From NCBI GenBank assembly GCA_020634375.1, contig JACKBX010000011.1, forward strand, positions 62,001 to 126,000: DNA of 64,000 nucleotides. Direction: 5' to 3'. Below the pieces are notes generated by a model. The model was not told the DNA's origin and did no database searches. It saw only the letters and a list, made by a program, of their open reading frames with translations. Positions within the stretch are counted from its first letter, which is position 1; each line of letters opens with the position of its first letter. A program made the position numbers and the translations under genes. Positions 33,486 to 42,018 of the stretch are shown in pieces. The DNA is from Ardenticatenaceae bacterium (GTDB lineage: Bacteria; Chloroflexota; Anaerolineae; Promineifilales; Promineifilaceae).

Positions 33486-33590
33486 TGTCATTTCGAGATC
33501 CTCTGAGAAATCCCACTCTTTTTTGCCAGGTAATCAGGATTTCTCCTCAAAGAACCTACCCTGAGCGTAGTTGAACGGGTCGAAATGACA
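33486..33590. repeat. TGTCATTTCGA terminal-inverted-repeat element
   Basis: TGTCATTTCGA (33486-33496) and TCGAAATGACA (33580-33590) are perfect 11-bp ends. Inside, TGAGAAATCC (33504-33513) faces GGATTTCTC (33537-33545). The internal CTGAGCGTAGTTGAACGGG resembles the dispersed CTGAGCGTAGTCGAAGGG words seen in many environmental genomes. It looks like a REP- or MITE-like non-autonomous repeat. No transposase is in the window. Confidence 0.65.
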
Positions 33591-33644
33591 CGTTTTTATG
33601 CTTAAATCTTCAAAACACATCCCTCGGTAAGTCGGTTTCTTCGC

Positions 33645-34823
33645 TCAAGAAAGCATCTTGACTGCGGCCGTCAAACTGTTGAGCGCATTCTGAACCGTTT
33701 CTCGCCGACAACCAATCGTCATTCTGCCAAAACCTGCCCCTTCCCTTCCAAACCAATAACCTGGAGCCAGCGCTATTTGCGCATCTTGCGCCAAAAACTT
33801 TTCCAACGCTTTGGCATCTAAACCAAGCCCTCTAAAATCCAGCCAGGCCAAAAACGTTCCCTCCGGTTCAATCAATGAAATGCCCATATCACCTTGCTGC
33901 AAATGCTCCTGGATCAAGTCAACGTTCCCTTGAATATAGCCCAACAACGCATCTAACCATTCAGCGCCATCCCGATACGCCACCTCCGTCGCCGCCGAAG
34001 CAAAGACATTCACCTTGTTAATTTGGTAACGATGGGCAAATTCATGAAACTGCTGCCGGTGGCGTTCGTTGGGAATAATCGTCAGCGCATCAACCATGCC
34101 CGAAATATTGAAGGTTTTTGCCGGCGAAATACAGGCCGCCCCATTTTGCGCGGCCCCATCAGAAACAGTCAGATAGGGCGTGTACCGATGAGGCGAAAAG
34201 GCAAAATCACCATGAATCTCATCGGCGATGACAAACACATCGTGGCGCTCACAAATCTCGGCAACTTGTCCCAAGTCTGTCGCCGTCCACACCCGTCCAA
34301 CTGGATTATGCGGGTTGCATAAAATCAACACCTTGTTAGCAGGATCAGCCGCTTTGGCTTCCAAGTCATCAAAATCAATTTGGTAGTATCCATCCATTAA
34401 CTTCAGTGAATTTTTTACAATTTTCCGATTGCTGTTTTTGATGACCATGCGAAATTCAAAAAAAACAGGGGGCTGCAAAATAACGCCATCCCCCTCATTT
34501 GAATGCTGGTTAATTAAGATTGAAATGGCGCTCAAGATGGATGGGCATGGCTCCATGTGTTGTGGGTTGATTTCCCAGCCATGCCTGTTTTGATACCAGC
34601 CCTTGAGGGCGGTGAAATAGCTCTCTGCTTTGAATTCGTAGCCGTAAATGCCATGTGCAACCCGCTTTTGTAATTGCGCTATCACGCCGGGAGGCGCTTT
34701 CATGTCCATATCGGCTACGGACATGGGAATGGCGTCTGCATTGCTAAAATGCTCTGCCAGGAATGCCCGGCTCCATTTCATGGTTGGGTAGTCGCTGCGA
34801 TCAATGTATTCATCAAAATTCAT
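33645..34823 (-). CDS. patB: PatB/MalY-type PLP aminotransferase (cystathionine beta-lyase)
   Basis: This is a 392-residue fold-type I PLP enzyme. It starts MNFDEYIDRSDYPTMKW and has the family's IPMSVADMDMKAPPGV, the cofactor Tyr region HGIYGYEF, LCNPHNPVGRVW (Asn of the PLP site), VIADEIHGDFAF (Asp of the pyridine nitrogen), and the Schiff-base Lys in SPAKTFNISG around residue 235. The C-terminal Arg for the substrate carboxylate is in GRMTIGCRRE. The family cleaves cystathionine or cysteine conjugates to pyruvate, ammonia and a thiol. Whether the true substrate here is cystathionine is not shown by context. Confidence 0.9.
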   Translation of the reverse strand: MNFDEYIDRSDYPTMKWSRAFLAEHFSNADAIPMSVADMDMKAPPGVIAQLQKRVAHGIYGYEFKAESYFTALKGWYQNRHGWEINPQHMEPCPSILSAISILINQHSNEGDGVILQPPVFFEFRMVIKNSNRKIVKNSLKLMDGYYQIDFDDLEAKAADPANKVLILCNPHNPVGRVWTATDLGQVAEICERHDVFVIADEIHGDFAFSPHRYTPYLTVSDGAAQNGAACISPAKTFNISGMVDALTIIPNERHRQQFHEFAHRYQINKVNVFASAATEVAYRDGAEWLDALLGYIQGNVDLIQEHLQQGDMGISLIEPEGTFLAWLDFRGLGLDAKALEKFLAQDAQIALAPGYWFGREGAGFGRMTIGCRRETVQNALNSLTAAVKMLS

Positions 34824-34849
34824 TGTGTCTCATTCCTTTGTTGTGCTGA

Positions 34850-35389
34850 TTACAAGAATAGTTGCAGCAGCAAACTAACTACCAATCCTACAATGGCCCC
34901 GCCAATAATGTCAGAAAGGAAATGGCGGGCCAGCACCACACGCGCCAGCGACACGGCCGTTGCCCACACCAACCACACCACCGCCCACAACGGATAGGCA
35001 AACGACAGCGTCATGGCAACGGCCGTTACCCTTGCTGCATGTCCCGACGGAAACGAATACTTGTCCGCACTCAGCGCCCGACCTGGGCCAGACGGCCGTT
35101 CCCGCTTGAAAATACTCTTGGCGATGAAGACAGAAACGGCCGTAGCCAGCACCGTCCACAGCAAATCCCAGCCCAATGTTTGCCCGCGCAGCAGCAAAAC
35201 AGCGATCACCGCAATCCAAAAAATGCTATCCCCCGAACGCGCCAACAGCCACGCCAACCCATGACGCGCACGCGGCCGTCCCCACACCGCCAGCCGCCCC
35301 GACCATGCCACATCCCTCGCCAACCACTCCGGCGGCAGCGGAAGAGGGGGAGGCTTAACCGCAAAGGGCGCAAAGGACGCAAAGTTCAT
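34850..35389 (-). CDS. PAP2-family membrane phosphatase
   Basis: This is about 179 residues from the ATG at 35389 (start uncertain; the open frame reaches 35470). The three phosphatase motifs are complete: KSIFKRERP (KX6RP), SFPSGHAAR (PSGH) and ARVVLARHFLSDIIGG (RX5HX3D). Four or five membrane helices surround them. Substrates in this family include phosphatidic acid, undecaprenyl-pyrophosphate and other lipid phosphates. The first codons (FASFAPFAVK) are made from the GCAAAGG repeat word of the hairpin at 35357-35428, so the true N-terminus may begin after the repeat, nearer PPPLPLPPEW. Confidence 0.85.
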   Translation of the reverse strand: MNFASFAPFAVKPPPLPLPPEWLARDVAWSGRLAVWGRPRARHGLAWLLARSGDSIFWIAVIAVLLLRGQTLGWDLLWTVLATAVSVFIAKSIFKRERPSGPGRALSADKYSFPSGHAARVTAVAMTLSFAYPLWAVVWLVWATAVSLARVVLARHFLSDIIGGAIVGLVVSLLLQLFL

Positions 35390-35428
35390 CTCGTTTTTTT
35401 CTTTGCGTTCTTCGCGCCCTTTGCGGTT
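35357..35428. repeat. GCAAAGG-word hairpin overlapping the PAP2 gene start
   Basis: Two 28-base arms (left AACCGCAAAGGGCGCAAAGG..., right ending CGCCCTTTGCGGTT) pair at 26 positions around a 16-base loop. The loop holds the proposed PAP2 start codon. The word AACCGCAAAGG(A/G)CGCAAAG is familiar as a dispersed repeat in other environmental bacteria. Confidence 0.85.
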
Positions 35429-35444
35429 CATCTTTTTCACAGAC

Positions 35445-36386
35445 TCACTCATTAAACAACTCACCCACACTGCGCCCCTCGTGCGTACGCATGATCACCT
35501 CCGCCAGCAGCCCCGCCACCGTCAGCACCTTCATATTCGGCAGCCGCTTCTCCGGCGGAATGGGCAGCGTATCCGTCGTCACAATCTCTTTAATCGGCAG
35601 ACTGCGCAGCCGTTCCACCGCCGGGTCAGACAACACCGGATGCGTAAAACCCACATACACATCCCGCGCCCCGCGTTCCTTCACCAAATTCACCGCCTGC
35701 TGAATTGACCCCGCTGTATCCACCAAGTCATCGACAATGATCACATCTTTCCCAGCCACTTCCCCAATCAGGTTCAGCGCCTCACGCTTGTTCTCATTGC
35801 CCACACGCCGCTTTTCCACAAAAGCCAACGGCAGTTCCAAGTCCGCCGCATAATTACGCCCGCGCTTGGCATAGCCCAAATCCGGCGTCACCACCACCGC
35901 ATCCAGATTCATCTGCTTAAAATAATCGGCAATAATGTGGAACGCCGTCAGCGAATCGCCCGGAATTTTGTAAAAGCCCTGAATCTGCCCAGAGTGCAAA
36001 TCAATCGTCATCCAGCGGTCTGCGCCTGCCACCTCAATCATATCCGCCAGCAAACGGGCGGTGATGGGGATGCGCGGCTGGTCTTTTTTGTCGCTCTGCG
36101 AATAGGCCATGTAAGGGCAAACCACCGTAATCCGCCCCGCCGAGTCCCGATTCAGACAGTCCACCGCAATCAACATTTCCATAATATTGCGATGCACCGG
36201 GCGCGTATGGCTCTGAATGACATACACGTCCTGCCCGCGCACGCTGCCTTGCAGCCGCACTAAAATATTGTCATTGGGAAACTGCATAATGTCCCACGGG
36301 CTGAGGGGAATCCCAATATATTCCGCCACGCGCTGCGCCAAATCAGGGCAGCCCGACCCCGCGAAAATTTTGATGTCACCGTACAT
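35445..36386 (-). CDS. prs: Ribose-phosphate pyrophosphokinase (PRPP synthetase)
   Basis: This 313-residue enzyme makes PRPP from ribose-5-phosphate and ATP for nucleotide, histidine, tryptophan and NAD synthesis. The ATG at 36386 has GGGAGAGAGT before it; the longer frame reads through a hairpin and is rejected. Visible motifs are SGCPDLAQRVAEYIGI at the start, QSHTRPVHRNIMEMLI, the ATP/metal region MAYSQSDKKDQPRIPITARL, the flexible loop VEKRRVG, and the ribose-phosphate loop VIIVDDLVDTAGS. The usual 'DRK' of the ATP loop is DKK. Length is normal for class I. Confidence 0.95.
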   Translation of the reverse strand: MYGDIKIFAGSGCPDLAQRVAEYIGIPLSPWDIMQFPNDNILVRLQGSVRGQDVYVIQSHTRPVHRNIMEMLIAVDCLNRDSAGRITVVCPYMAYSQSDKKDQPRIPITARLLADMIEVAGADRWMTIDLHSGQIQGFYKIPGDSLTAFHIIADYFKQMNLDAVVVTPDLGYAKRGRNYAADLELPLAFVEKRRVGNENKREALNLIGEVAGKDVIIVDDLVDTAGSIQQAVNLVKERGARDVYVGFTHPVLSDPAVERLRSLPIKEIVTTDTLPIPPEKRLPNMKVLTVAGLLAEVIMRTHEGRSVGELFNE

Positions 36387-36399
36387 ACTCTCTCCCAGC

Positions 36400-36472
36400 A
36401 GATAGAGATAGAGTGTAGAGATAGAGGGGGCGTTTACATGCCGACCTCTATCTCTATCTCTACACTCTATCT
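36400..36472. repeat. GATAGA-word hairpin between prs and pgm
   Basis: Left arm 36400-36427 (AGATAGAGATAGAGTGTAGA...) and right arm 36445-36472 (...TCTACACTCTATCT) are built of the same GATAGA/GTGTAGA words in permuted order, around a 17-base loop. The same words form hairpins at 45478 and 53694. Confidence 0.85.
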
Positions 36473-36474
36473 TC

Positions 36475-38115
36475 TTACCCAAATGCAGCCTTTACAATCA
36501 TCTGCGCCTCGCCCTGTATCTGCTTGAGATGAGCCGCGCCTTTGAAACTTTCGGCATAAATTTTGTAGATTTCTTCCGTGCCGGACGGCCGTGCGGCAAA
36601 CCAACCATTCTCCGTCACCACCTTCAACCCGCCAATGGCCGCGCCATTACCGGGGGCGTGCGTCAACTTTGCCACAATCGGCTCCCCGGCCAATTCTGTT
36701 GCCGTCACCATCTCCGGCGACAAATTCGCCAGAATCGCCTTTTGCTCGCGGTTCGCCGGGGCATCGCTGCGCTCATACACCGGACTGCCAAACTTCGCCT
36801 CCAAATCGCGGTAATGCTCGCCGGGGTCTCGCCCTGTCTTAGCCGTCATCTCCGCCGCCAGCAAATCCATGATGATGCCATCCTTATCCGTCGTCCACAC
36901 CGTGCCATCCATGCGCAAGAAGGATGCCCCGGCGCTTTCCTCGCCGCCAAAGCCGTAGCTGCCATCCACCAGCCCATCCACAAACCACTTGAAGCCCACG
37001 GGCACTTCCGCCAGCGTGCGCCCCAGGTCGGCGGCCACGCGGTCAATCATGGAGCTAGAAACAAGCGTCTTGCCCACGGCCGCATCCGCCCGCCAGCCCG
37101 GTCGATTCTGGAACAAGTACGCGATAGCCACAGCCAAATAATGGTTGGGATTCAGCAGCCCGGCGCTGCGCGTGACAATGCCGTGCCGGTCGTAGTCCGG
37201 GTCATTGCCAAAGGCAATGTCGAACTGGTCTTTCAGCCCAATCAGCGAGGCCATCGCGTAGGGTGAGGAGCAGTCCATGCGGATTTTACCGTCTTTGTCT
37301 ACGGTCATGAAGCGGAAGGTGGGGTCAACGGCCGTATTCACCACCGTCATATCCAGCCCATACATCTCCGCAGTCGGCTCCCAGTAGGCAATGCCCGCGC
37401 CGCCCATCGGATCAACGCCGATTTTTAGCCCGGCGGCGGCAATAGCGGCCATGTCTATAATCTGCCCCAAATCGCGCACGTAAGGGGTGACGTAATCATA
37501 AAAATGGGTCGTCGGCGCGTGCAGCGCCTGCTTCAGCGGCATCGTTTTCACCCCCTTCAACCCATCGCGCAGCATGGCGTTAGCGTCATTTTGGATGCGC
37601 TTGGTTACGCCTGTATCTGCCGGGCCGCCGGAGGGAGGGTTGTATTTGAAGCCGCCATCGTTGGGCGGATTGTGGCTGGGGGTGATCACCACGCCATCGG
37701 CCCAGCCATTGCGCCGCCCACGGTTGTAGCTGAGGATGGCGTGGCTAATCACCGGTGTGGGGGTGTAGCCCAGCCCATCCTGTATCATCACCTGCACTTC
37801 GTTGGCGGCGAAAACGGAAACGGCCGTGCTCAACGCCGGTTCACTCAAAGCGTGCGTATCCATGCCCAAATACAATGGGCCAGAAATACCCTCTGCGTGG
37901 CGGTAAGCCACAATCGCCTGGGCAATGGCCGCAATATGCGCCTCATTAAACTTGCCATCTAACGAGGAACCACGATGTCCCGACGTACCAAAAGCAACCA
38001 ACTGCTCCGGGTCAGACGGATCAGGAATATAAGTGTAATAAGCTGAAATCAAACGGGGAATGTTGACCAATAGGTCTGGTGGGGCTGGTTTACCAGCCAA
38101 TTCGTGTAAAGCCAT
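36475..38115 (-). CDS. pgm: Phosphoglucomutase (alpha-D-glucose phosphate-specific)
   Basis: This 546-residue enzyme interconverts glucose-1-phosphate and glucose-6-phosphate. It starts MALHELAGKPAPPDLLVNIPRL as in E. coli Pgm. The order of motifs is FGTSGHRGSS (substrate loop), GVVITPSHNPPNDGGFKYNPP (phospho-Ser near 145), GNDPDYDRHG (metal loop, about 300), GFGGEESAGAS (sugar ring loop) and ARPSGTEEIYKIYAES (phosphate-binding loop). All catalytic loops are intact. It supplies glucose-1-phosphate for glycogen and nucleotide sugars such as those used by the epimerase at the window start. Confidence 0.96.
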   Translation of the reverse strand: MALHELAGKPAPPDLLVNIPRLISAYYTYIPDPSDPEQLVAFGTSGHRGSSLDGKFNEAHIAAIAQAIVAYRHAEGISGPLYLGMDTHALSEPALSTAVSVFAANEVQVMIQDGLGYTPTPVISHAILSYNRGRRNGWADGVVITPSHNPPNDGGFKYNPPSGGPADTGVTKRIQNDANAMLRDGLKGVKTMPLKQALHAPTTHFYDYVTPYVRDLGQIIDMAAIAAAGLKIGVDPMGGAGIAYWEPTAEMYGLDMTVVNTAVDPTFRFMTVDKDGKIRMDCSSPYAMASLIGLKDQFDIAFGNDPDYDRHGIVTRSAGLLNPNHYLAVAIAYLFQNRPGWRADAAVGKTLVSSSMIDRVAADLGRTLAEVPVGFKWFVDGLVDGSYGFGGEESAGASFLRMDGTVWTTDKDGIIMDLLAAEMTAKTGRDPGEHYRDLEAKFGSPVYERSDAPANREQKAILANLSPEMVTATELAGEPIVAKLTHAPGNGAAIGGLKVVTENGWFAARPSGTEEIYKIYAESFKGAAHLKQIQGEAQMIVKAAFG

Positions 38116-38264
38116 ACAATCACCTCAAAGCTAGAGCTAGAGGATAGAGCCAGAGAACCCTCTTTCTCCTGCTACCCTATCCCCACGATGATTGTACCGA
38201 ATTGGCGTGAAACGTGAAACGTAAAAAGAGAGCAACTATAAAACCAGAAACTTAGTTCCTCTCA

Positions 38265-38651
38265 TCAGTCATTTTCTTTTGGCCAGCAAAAGATACCCCT
38301 TTCTGCTAAGGCCGCTTCTATTGCAAGTTCGGCATTAAAGTAACCTTTCTCTATGACGACACCCCAAAGCTCAGAAGCCCCTTTTGCATCTATGGGAACG
38401 ACATAACTTTCAGGACGTTTCGATGTGAAAAAATAAATATCATCTGAGTACAAATAGTCACTTGCTTCAAAGCACACCCTGATCAATTCTTCCCAACGGA
38501 ATTTATCGCTCCACGGCTCTTTGCCTGGTGGTGACACACTTCTATAAACGAACTCGTCATCCCAAGAAACTTCAAACCAGCTTTCTAATTTTTTGCTTCC
38601 TTCCATGAATTTGAACCAGTTTGCAACTTTACTCAACAATATGCACGACAC
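38265..38651 (-). CDS. Hypothetical protein downstream of zur
   Basis: This is up to 128 residues from a GTG at 38651, or 113 from the ATG at 38606; neither has a clear ribosome-binding site. I do not recognise the family. The sequence is acidic and aromatic, with LESWFEVSWDDEFVYRSVSP, FRWEELIRVCFEASDYLYSDD, a KRPESYVVPIDAKGASELWG stretch and a final ERGIFCWPKEND. This composition resembles small immunity- or SMI1-like proteins, but no toxin gene is near. It begins 19 bases after the zur stop, so it may ride at the end of the zinc operon. No function is assigned. Confidence 0.65.
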   Translation of the reverse strand: MSCILLSKVANWFKFMEGSKKLESWFEVSWDDEFVYRSVSPPGKEPWSDKFRWEELIRVCFEASDYLYSDDIYFFTSKRPESYVVPIDAKGASELWGVVIEKGYFNAELAIEAALAERGIFCWPKEND

Positions 38652-38670
38652 CTAACAATTTCAGCACATT

Positions 38671-39096
38671 TCACGACTGGCAATTTTCACACAAGCCGTG
38701 AAACTCCAACAAATGGCTGTGAATGACGAAGTTAAAGCGTTCGCTCAGTTCCTGTACCATTTCTTCACCGGCACATTCCTCAAACTCAAATACCTGTCCG
38801 CAGCGGCTGCAAATCAGATGATGATGGCTGCCCTCGTGCATGACAATGTAATGCGCTGCGGCCGTACCCTGGTAAATCGGCCGTATCGCCCCCAACGTAC
38901 ACAGCAAATCCAGCGTGCGATATACGGTCATGCGCCCCACACGCGGCGCACGGCCGTGCACTTGCTCCGCCAAATCATCCGCGCTGACATGTCCGCCGCA
39001 GCCCACCAACGTCTCAATAATGACCTGCCGCGCTTCCGTCAGGCGATAGCCATTCTCAACTAACATTCCCGTTAAGGAGAAAATCAGATCGCTCAT
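38671..39096 (-). CDS. zur: Fur-family metal regulator, probably Zur
   Basis: This is 141 residues from the ATG at 39096, which follows GGAGAGTGTA. The winged-helix domain reads GYRLTEARQVIIETLVGCGGHVSADDLAEQV and GRMTVYRTLDLLCTLGAI (in parts). The dimerisation domain has the metal-site histidines HEGSHHHLICSRC and HSHLLEFHGLCENC; the two CxxC pairs form the structural zinc site. Being the last gene after znuA-znuC-znuB, it is most likely the zinc sensor Zur. PerR, Fur or Mur would be the alternatives and cannot be excluded from sequence alone. It probably binds the tandem boxes at 42019-42049. Confidence 0.88.
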   Translation of the reverse strand: MSDLIFSLTGMLVENGYRLTEARQVIIETLVGCGGHVSADDLAEQVHGRAPRVGRMTVYRTLDLLCTLGAIRPIYQGTAAAHYIVMHEGSHHHLICSRCGQVFEFEECAGEEMVQELSERFNFVIHSHLLEFHGLCENCQS

Positions 39097-39139
39097 TACA
39101 CTCTCCAATGAAACGGCTTCATTTTCCTAAGAACAGCTT

Positions 39140-39970
39140 TTATAACCTTTGCCACACATACCCTCGGCCTGGCGCAAACAGAAAAACAAGGACAAATAAG
39201 AGCGTTGCCACCAGCACCACCGCCGGGCCAGAAGCAATGTTGAGGTGGTAAGAAGCATATAATCCGGCCACGCCGGAGAATGCGCCAATCACCCCGGCGA
39301 TGACCATCATCGTGGGCAGCCGCCGCGTCAGCAACGAGGCCGCTGCCGCCGGTGTGACAAACATCGCCAACATCAAGGCAATACCCACAACTTGCAGCGC
39401 TACAACGATGGTCACGGCAATCAATATCAACAGCAAATAGCGCAAAAAGGTGGCGGGCAAGCGCAAGGTTGTTGCCAGCACGGGATCAAAGGAGATGACC
39501 AAGAACTCTTTGTAAAACAAGAAAATGGCGAGCAGCACGACACCGCCCAAAATGGCAATCGTCCACAAGTCGCCGTTAGTAACACCCAAGAGATTGCCAA
39601 AGAGAAAATGTGCCAGGTCAACCGTGTAGTTGCCGGAAGCAGAGAGTAAGGCCACGCCCAGCGCAAACATTCCAGCAAAGATGACGCCAATTGCTGTGTC
39701 TTCTTTGATGGCGCTGCGCTCGGTCATGAAGCCGATGCCCAAGGCGGTGAGGACGCCCATAATTAACGCGCCCACAGCCAGCGGCCAGCCCAGCAAAAAG
39801 GCAATGACGACGCCGGGTAAAATGGTGTGCGCCAGCGCATCGCCGAAGAAGGCCATGCCGCGCAGTACCACGTAGGTTCCGAGAATGGAGCAGACGATGC
39901 CAACGGCCGTTGCCGCCACCAATGCCCGCACGATGAAATCAAATTGTAGGGGTTCCAGTAACCAATCCAT
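39140..39970 (-). CDS. znuB: Zinc/manganese ABC transporter permease
   Basis: This is about 276 residues from the ATG at 39970; an upstream TTG at 39982 would add four. It is an ABC-3 family permease with about eight membrane helices. It contains the family's VLRGMAFFGDALAHTILPGV near residue 45, FGNLLGVTNGDLW, and ALQVVGIALMLAMFVTPAAAASLLTRR. It forms the membrane channel for ZnuA-delivered metal, driven by ZnuC. A 7-bp tandem repeat lies between it and znuC on the upstream side, so spacing from znuC may vary. No Shine-Dalgarno sequence is visible. Confidence 0.92.
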   Translation of the reverse strand: MDWLLEPLQFDFIVRALVAATAVGIVCSILGTYVVLRGMAFFGDALAHTILPGVVIAFLLGWPLAVGALIMGVLTALGIGFMTERSAIKEDTAIGVIFAGMFALGVALLSASGNYTVDLAHFLFGNLLGVTNGDLWTIAILGGVVLLAIFLFYKEFLVISFDPVLATTLRLPATFLRYLLLILIAVTIVVALQVVGIALMLAMFVTPAAAASLLTRRLPTMMVIAGVIGAFSGVAGLYASYHLNIASGPAVVLVATLLFVLVFLFAPGRGYVWQRL

Positions 39971-39980
39971 AATAATGAAC

Positions 39981-40022
39981 AATTAACAATTAACAATTAA
40001 CAATTAACAATTAACAATTAAC
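39981..40022. repeat. Six perfect AATTAAC heptamer repeats
   Basis: The 42 bases from 39981 to 40022 are six exact copies of AATTAAC, filling the gap between znuC and znuB in the zinc operon. A 7-bp unit is prone to slippage, and a change in copy number would alter the znuC-znuB spacing and the leader of znuB. Confidence 0.97.
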
Positions 40023-40028
40023 AACCAG

Positions 40029-40883
40029 CTACCCATCATGACCTTCGCAGCAGGTATCGGTTAACAGCAAATCCGTCTCGCTGAGGCGGTGCATGTGTCC
40101 GCCGTAGGCTGCAAGCAAGTTTTCTGGGGTGAGCACGGCCGTTCCCGACCCAAACGCCACCATTTGATGATTGAGCAGCATCACCCGGTCAAAACGCTCC
40201 GCCGCCAGATTCAAATCATGCGTCGCTACCAACACCGTAACTCCATCCGGGCGCAAGCCATCCAACACCTCAAAAATCGCCTCCTGACTGGGCACATCCA
40301 ACCCCGTCAGAGGCTCATCAAGCAGCAGTAGTTCCGCCTCTTGTGCCAATGCCCGTGCAATAAACACCCGCTGCTGCTGCCCGCCCGACAATTCACCAAT
40401 CTGCTTCTTTGCTAAATGCAGCGCCCGCACCCGCTCCAGGCTGGCACGCACAATTTGCCAATCCTGACGGCGCGGCCAACGGAAAAAACCAATCCGCCCG
40501 ACACGCCCCATCATCACCACATCCTCCACCGTCACCGGGAAAGACCAGTCAATCTGACTGCGCTGCGGCACGTAAGCAATACAAATGTGCCCCGTTGGGC
40601 CTTGTCCAAAAATATGAACTTCGCCCTGACTAGGTTTGAGCGTACCTACAATTATTTTGAACAGGGTGCTCTTCCCCGCCCCATTTGGGCCAACCACAGC
40701 AATACGCTCGCCCGCTTCCACCTTGAAAGAAACGGCTTGTAACGCATACTGCGTCCCTCGCTGCGTGGTCACGCCATTTGCTCCGGCAGCATACGCCACT
40801 GAAATATCACGCATTTCCAGCGTCGGCGTGCCCGGCTGGTGAGAAACGCCGCGATAAGTAATTTGTCGTACTAATTCGGCCAT
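40029..40883 (-). CDS. znuC: Zinc/manganese ABC transporter ATP-binding protein
   Basis: This is a 284-residue ABC ATPase. Walker A is GPNGAGKSTLFK (about residue 65), the Q loop is in YVPQRSQIDWSFPVTVEDVVMMGR, the signature is LSGGQQQRVFIARAL, Walker B is LLLDEPLTGLD, and the H loop is ATHDLN. The SFPVTVxDVVMMGR sequence is typical of the metal-type ABC-3 partners. An insertion of about 12 residues after the first strand (AAGANGVTTQRGTQY) is unusual. It is the second gene of the zinc operon, 88 bases after znuA. Confidence 0.94.
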   Translation of the reverse strand: MAELVRQITYRGVSHQPGTPTLEMRDISVAYAAGANGVTTQRGTQYALQAVSFKVEAGERIAVVGPNGAGKSTLFKIIVGTLKPSQGEVHIFGQGPTGHICIAYVPQRSQIDWSFPVTVEDVVMMGRVGRIGFFRWPRRQDWQIVRASLERVRALHLAKKQIGELSGGQQQRVFIARALAQEAELLLLDEPLTGLDVPSQEAIFEVLDGLRPDGVTVLVATHDLNLAAERFDRVMLLNHQMVAFGSGTAVLTPENLLAAYGGHMHRLSETDLLLTDTCCEGHDG

Positions 40884-40914
40884 AATGATAATTTATACCA
40901 CTATTCACAATGTA

Positions 40915-40955
40915 CGCCATACGTCATGCATCACAGCGGTGCATGACGTATGGCG
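40915..40955 (-). promoter_or_regulatory. Hairpin in the znuA-znuC gap
   Basis: CGCCATACGTCATGCA and TGCATGACGTATGGCG are perfect 16-bp arms around a 9-base loop. No T run follows on the minus strand. It could act as an mRNA-processing or 3'-stabilising hairpin, raising ZnuA over ZnuCB as is common for binding proteins. Confidence 0.6.
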
Positions 40956-40971
40956 CATCAGGTCTCTGGCA

Positions 40972-42000
40972 TTATTTAAGGCCCTGAACAATTGCATCTA
41001 CGTTGGCGTGGAACATGCCAATGTAGCTATCGGCGCCACTCCCAGCGGGGCCAATAGAACCCGTGTACAAGGGGATGACCTGCACTTGCTCGCAGCTATC
41101 CAATTCATTGGCTACCGTCTGTGCTAACTGGTCGCTAAGGGTCGTTTCGGTGAAAATGGCGCATACGCCTTCGCTGCGCATGGCATTGACGAGTTCGGTG
41201 AGGTCATTTGCCGAGGGTTCTGCCAATGTGCTCAAACCGGGAATGACTGTGCCTAACATCTCGAAATCATAATCATGGGCAAAGTAGCCAAATGCACCAT
41301 GATTGGTCACTAATACACGGCGTTCGGCGGGAACGGCCGTTAGTTGTTCCTGAGCATACACATTCAAATCAGCCAATTCAGCCAGATATTGCTCGGCATG
41401 GGCACTGTAAACGGCCGTATTCTCCGGGTCTAAACTACTCAGCGTGGTTTCAATATTTCGTGTCCACTGCTCCACGTTACCCACAGAAAACCATGCGTGC
41501 GGATCTGCTCCGGTATGGTCATGTTCATCCGCAACAGGCGCCTCCTCTTCATGATCATCATGAGCGGCTGCGCCAAAAGCCAGCGGCTCAATATTGGCAG
41601 ACACAGGCACAATGAGTACATTTTCACCAATAGACGCCAGGTCATTGACCAACCCCTCCTCCAAATCCCAACCGTTGACAAAAATCACGTCTGCCTGCGC
41701 CACCTGTGTCAGTTCGGCGGCGGCAGGTTGGTAGCTGTGTGGGTCTTGCCCCGGCTGCATCAGCGTGGTCAGGTTGATAGCCTCGCCGCCCACATTACCT
41801 ACCACGTCGCCAATAATGCTGGTGGTGGCGATGACATTGAGCGGACGGCCGTTCAGGGAAACGGCCGTGCCCTGCGGCAAAGATAGTACAGCAAGCGCAT
41901 CTTCCCCTTCGTGATCTTCCTCATTTGTCGTGCTGCTGCATCCCACAAAAATAAGCAGCAGCAATATAAAAAATAATTTCAACACATCTCGTTGTTTCAT
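40972..42000 (-). CDS. znuA: Zinc ABC transporter substrate-binding lipoprotein
   Basis: This is a 342-residue cluster A-I metal-binding protein. The signal peptide LFFILLLLIFVGC ends in a lipobox (Cys near residue 21). After an acidic spacer (TTNEEDHEGED) the fold begins with LNVIATTSIIGDVVGNVGG. Metal ligands appear as the His of GQDPHSYQP, DPHAWFSVGNV, the NHGAFGYFAHDYDF His, and a C-terminal acidic residue. A His/Asp-rich loop (AAHDDHEEEAPVADEHDH) sits before the second ligand, as in zinc-specific ZnuA and unlike most manganese binders. It leads the operon and is controlled by the boxes at 42019-42049. Confidence 0.94.
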   Translation of the reverse strand: MKQRDVLKLFFILLLLIFVGCSSTTNEEDHEGEDALAVLSLPQGTAVSLNGRPLNVIATTSIIGDVVGNVGGEAINLTTLMQPGQDPHSYQPAAAELTQVAQADVIFVNGWDLEEGLVNDLASIGENVLIVPVSANIEPLAFGAAAHDDHEEEAPVADEHDHTGADPHAWFSVGNVEQWTRNIETTLSSLDPENTAVYSAHAEQYLAELADLNVYAQEQLTAVPAERRVLVTNHGAFGYFAHDYDFEMLGTVIPGLSTLAEPSANDLTELVNAMRSEGVCAIFTETTLSDQLAQTVANELDSCEQVQVIPLYTGSIGPAGSGADSYIGMFHANVDAIVQGLK

Positions 42001-42018
42001 AACTCATCACTTCCTAAC

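Larger units (their letters stand above)
33202..33644. other. Intergenic region with two repeat elements
   Basis: This is 443 bases without a gene. It carries short AGATTGGAGA words (33270-33300), a perfect 15-bp-arm palindrome (33339-33372) and a mosaic TGTCATTTCGA element (33486-33590). No promoter or coding frame is convincing. Confidence 0.6.
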
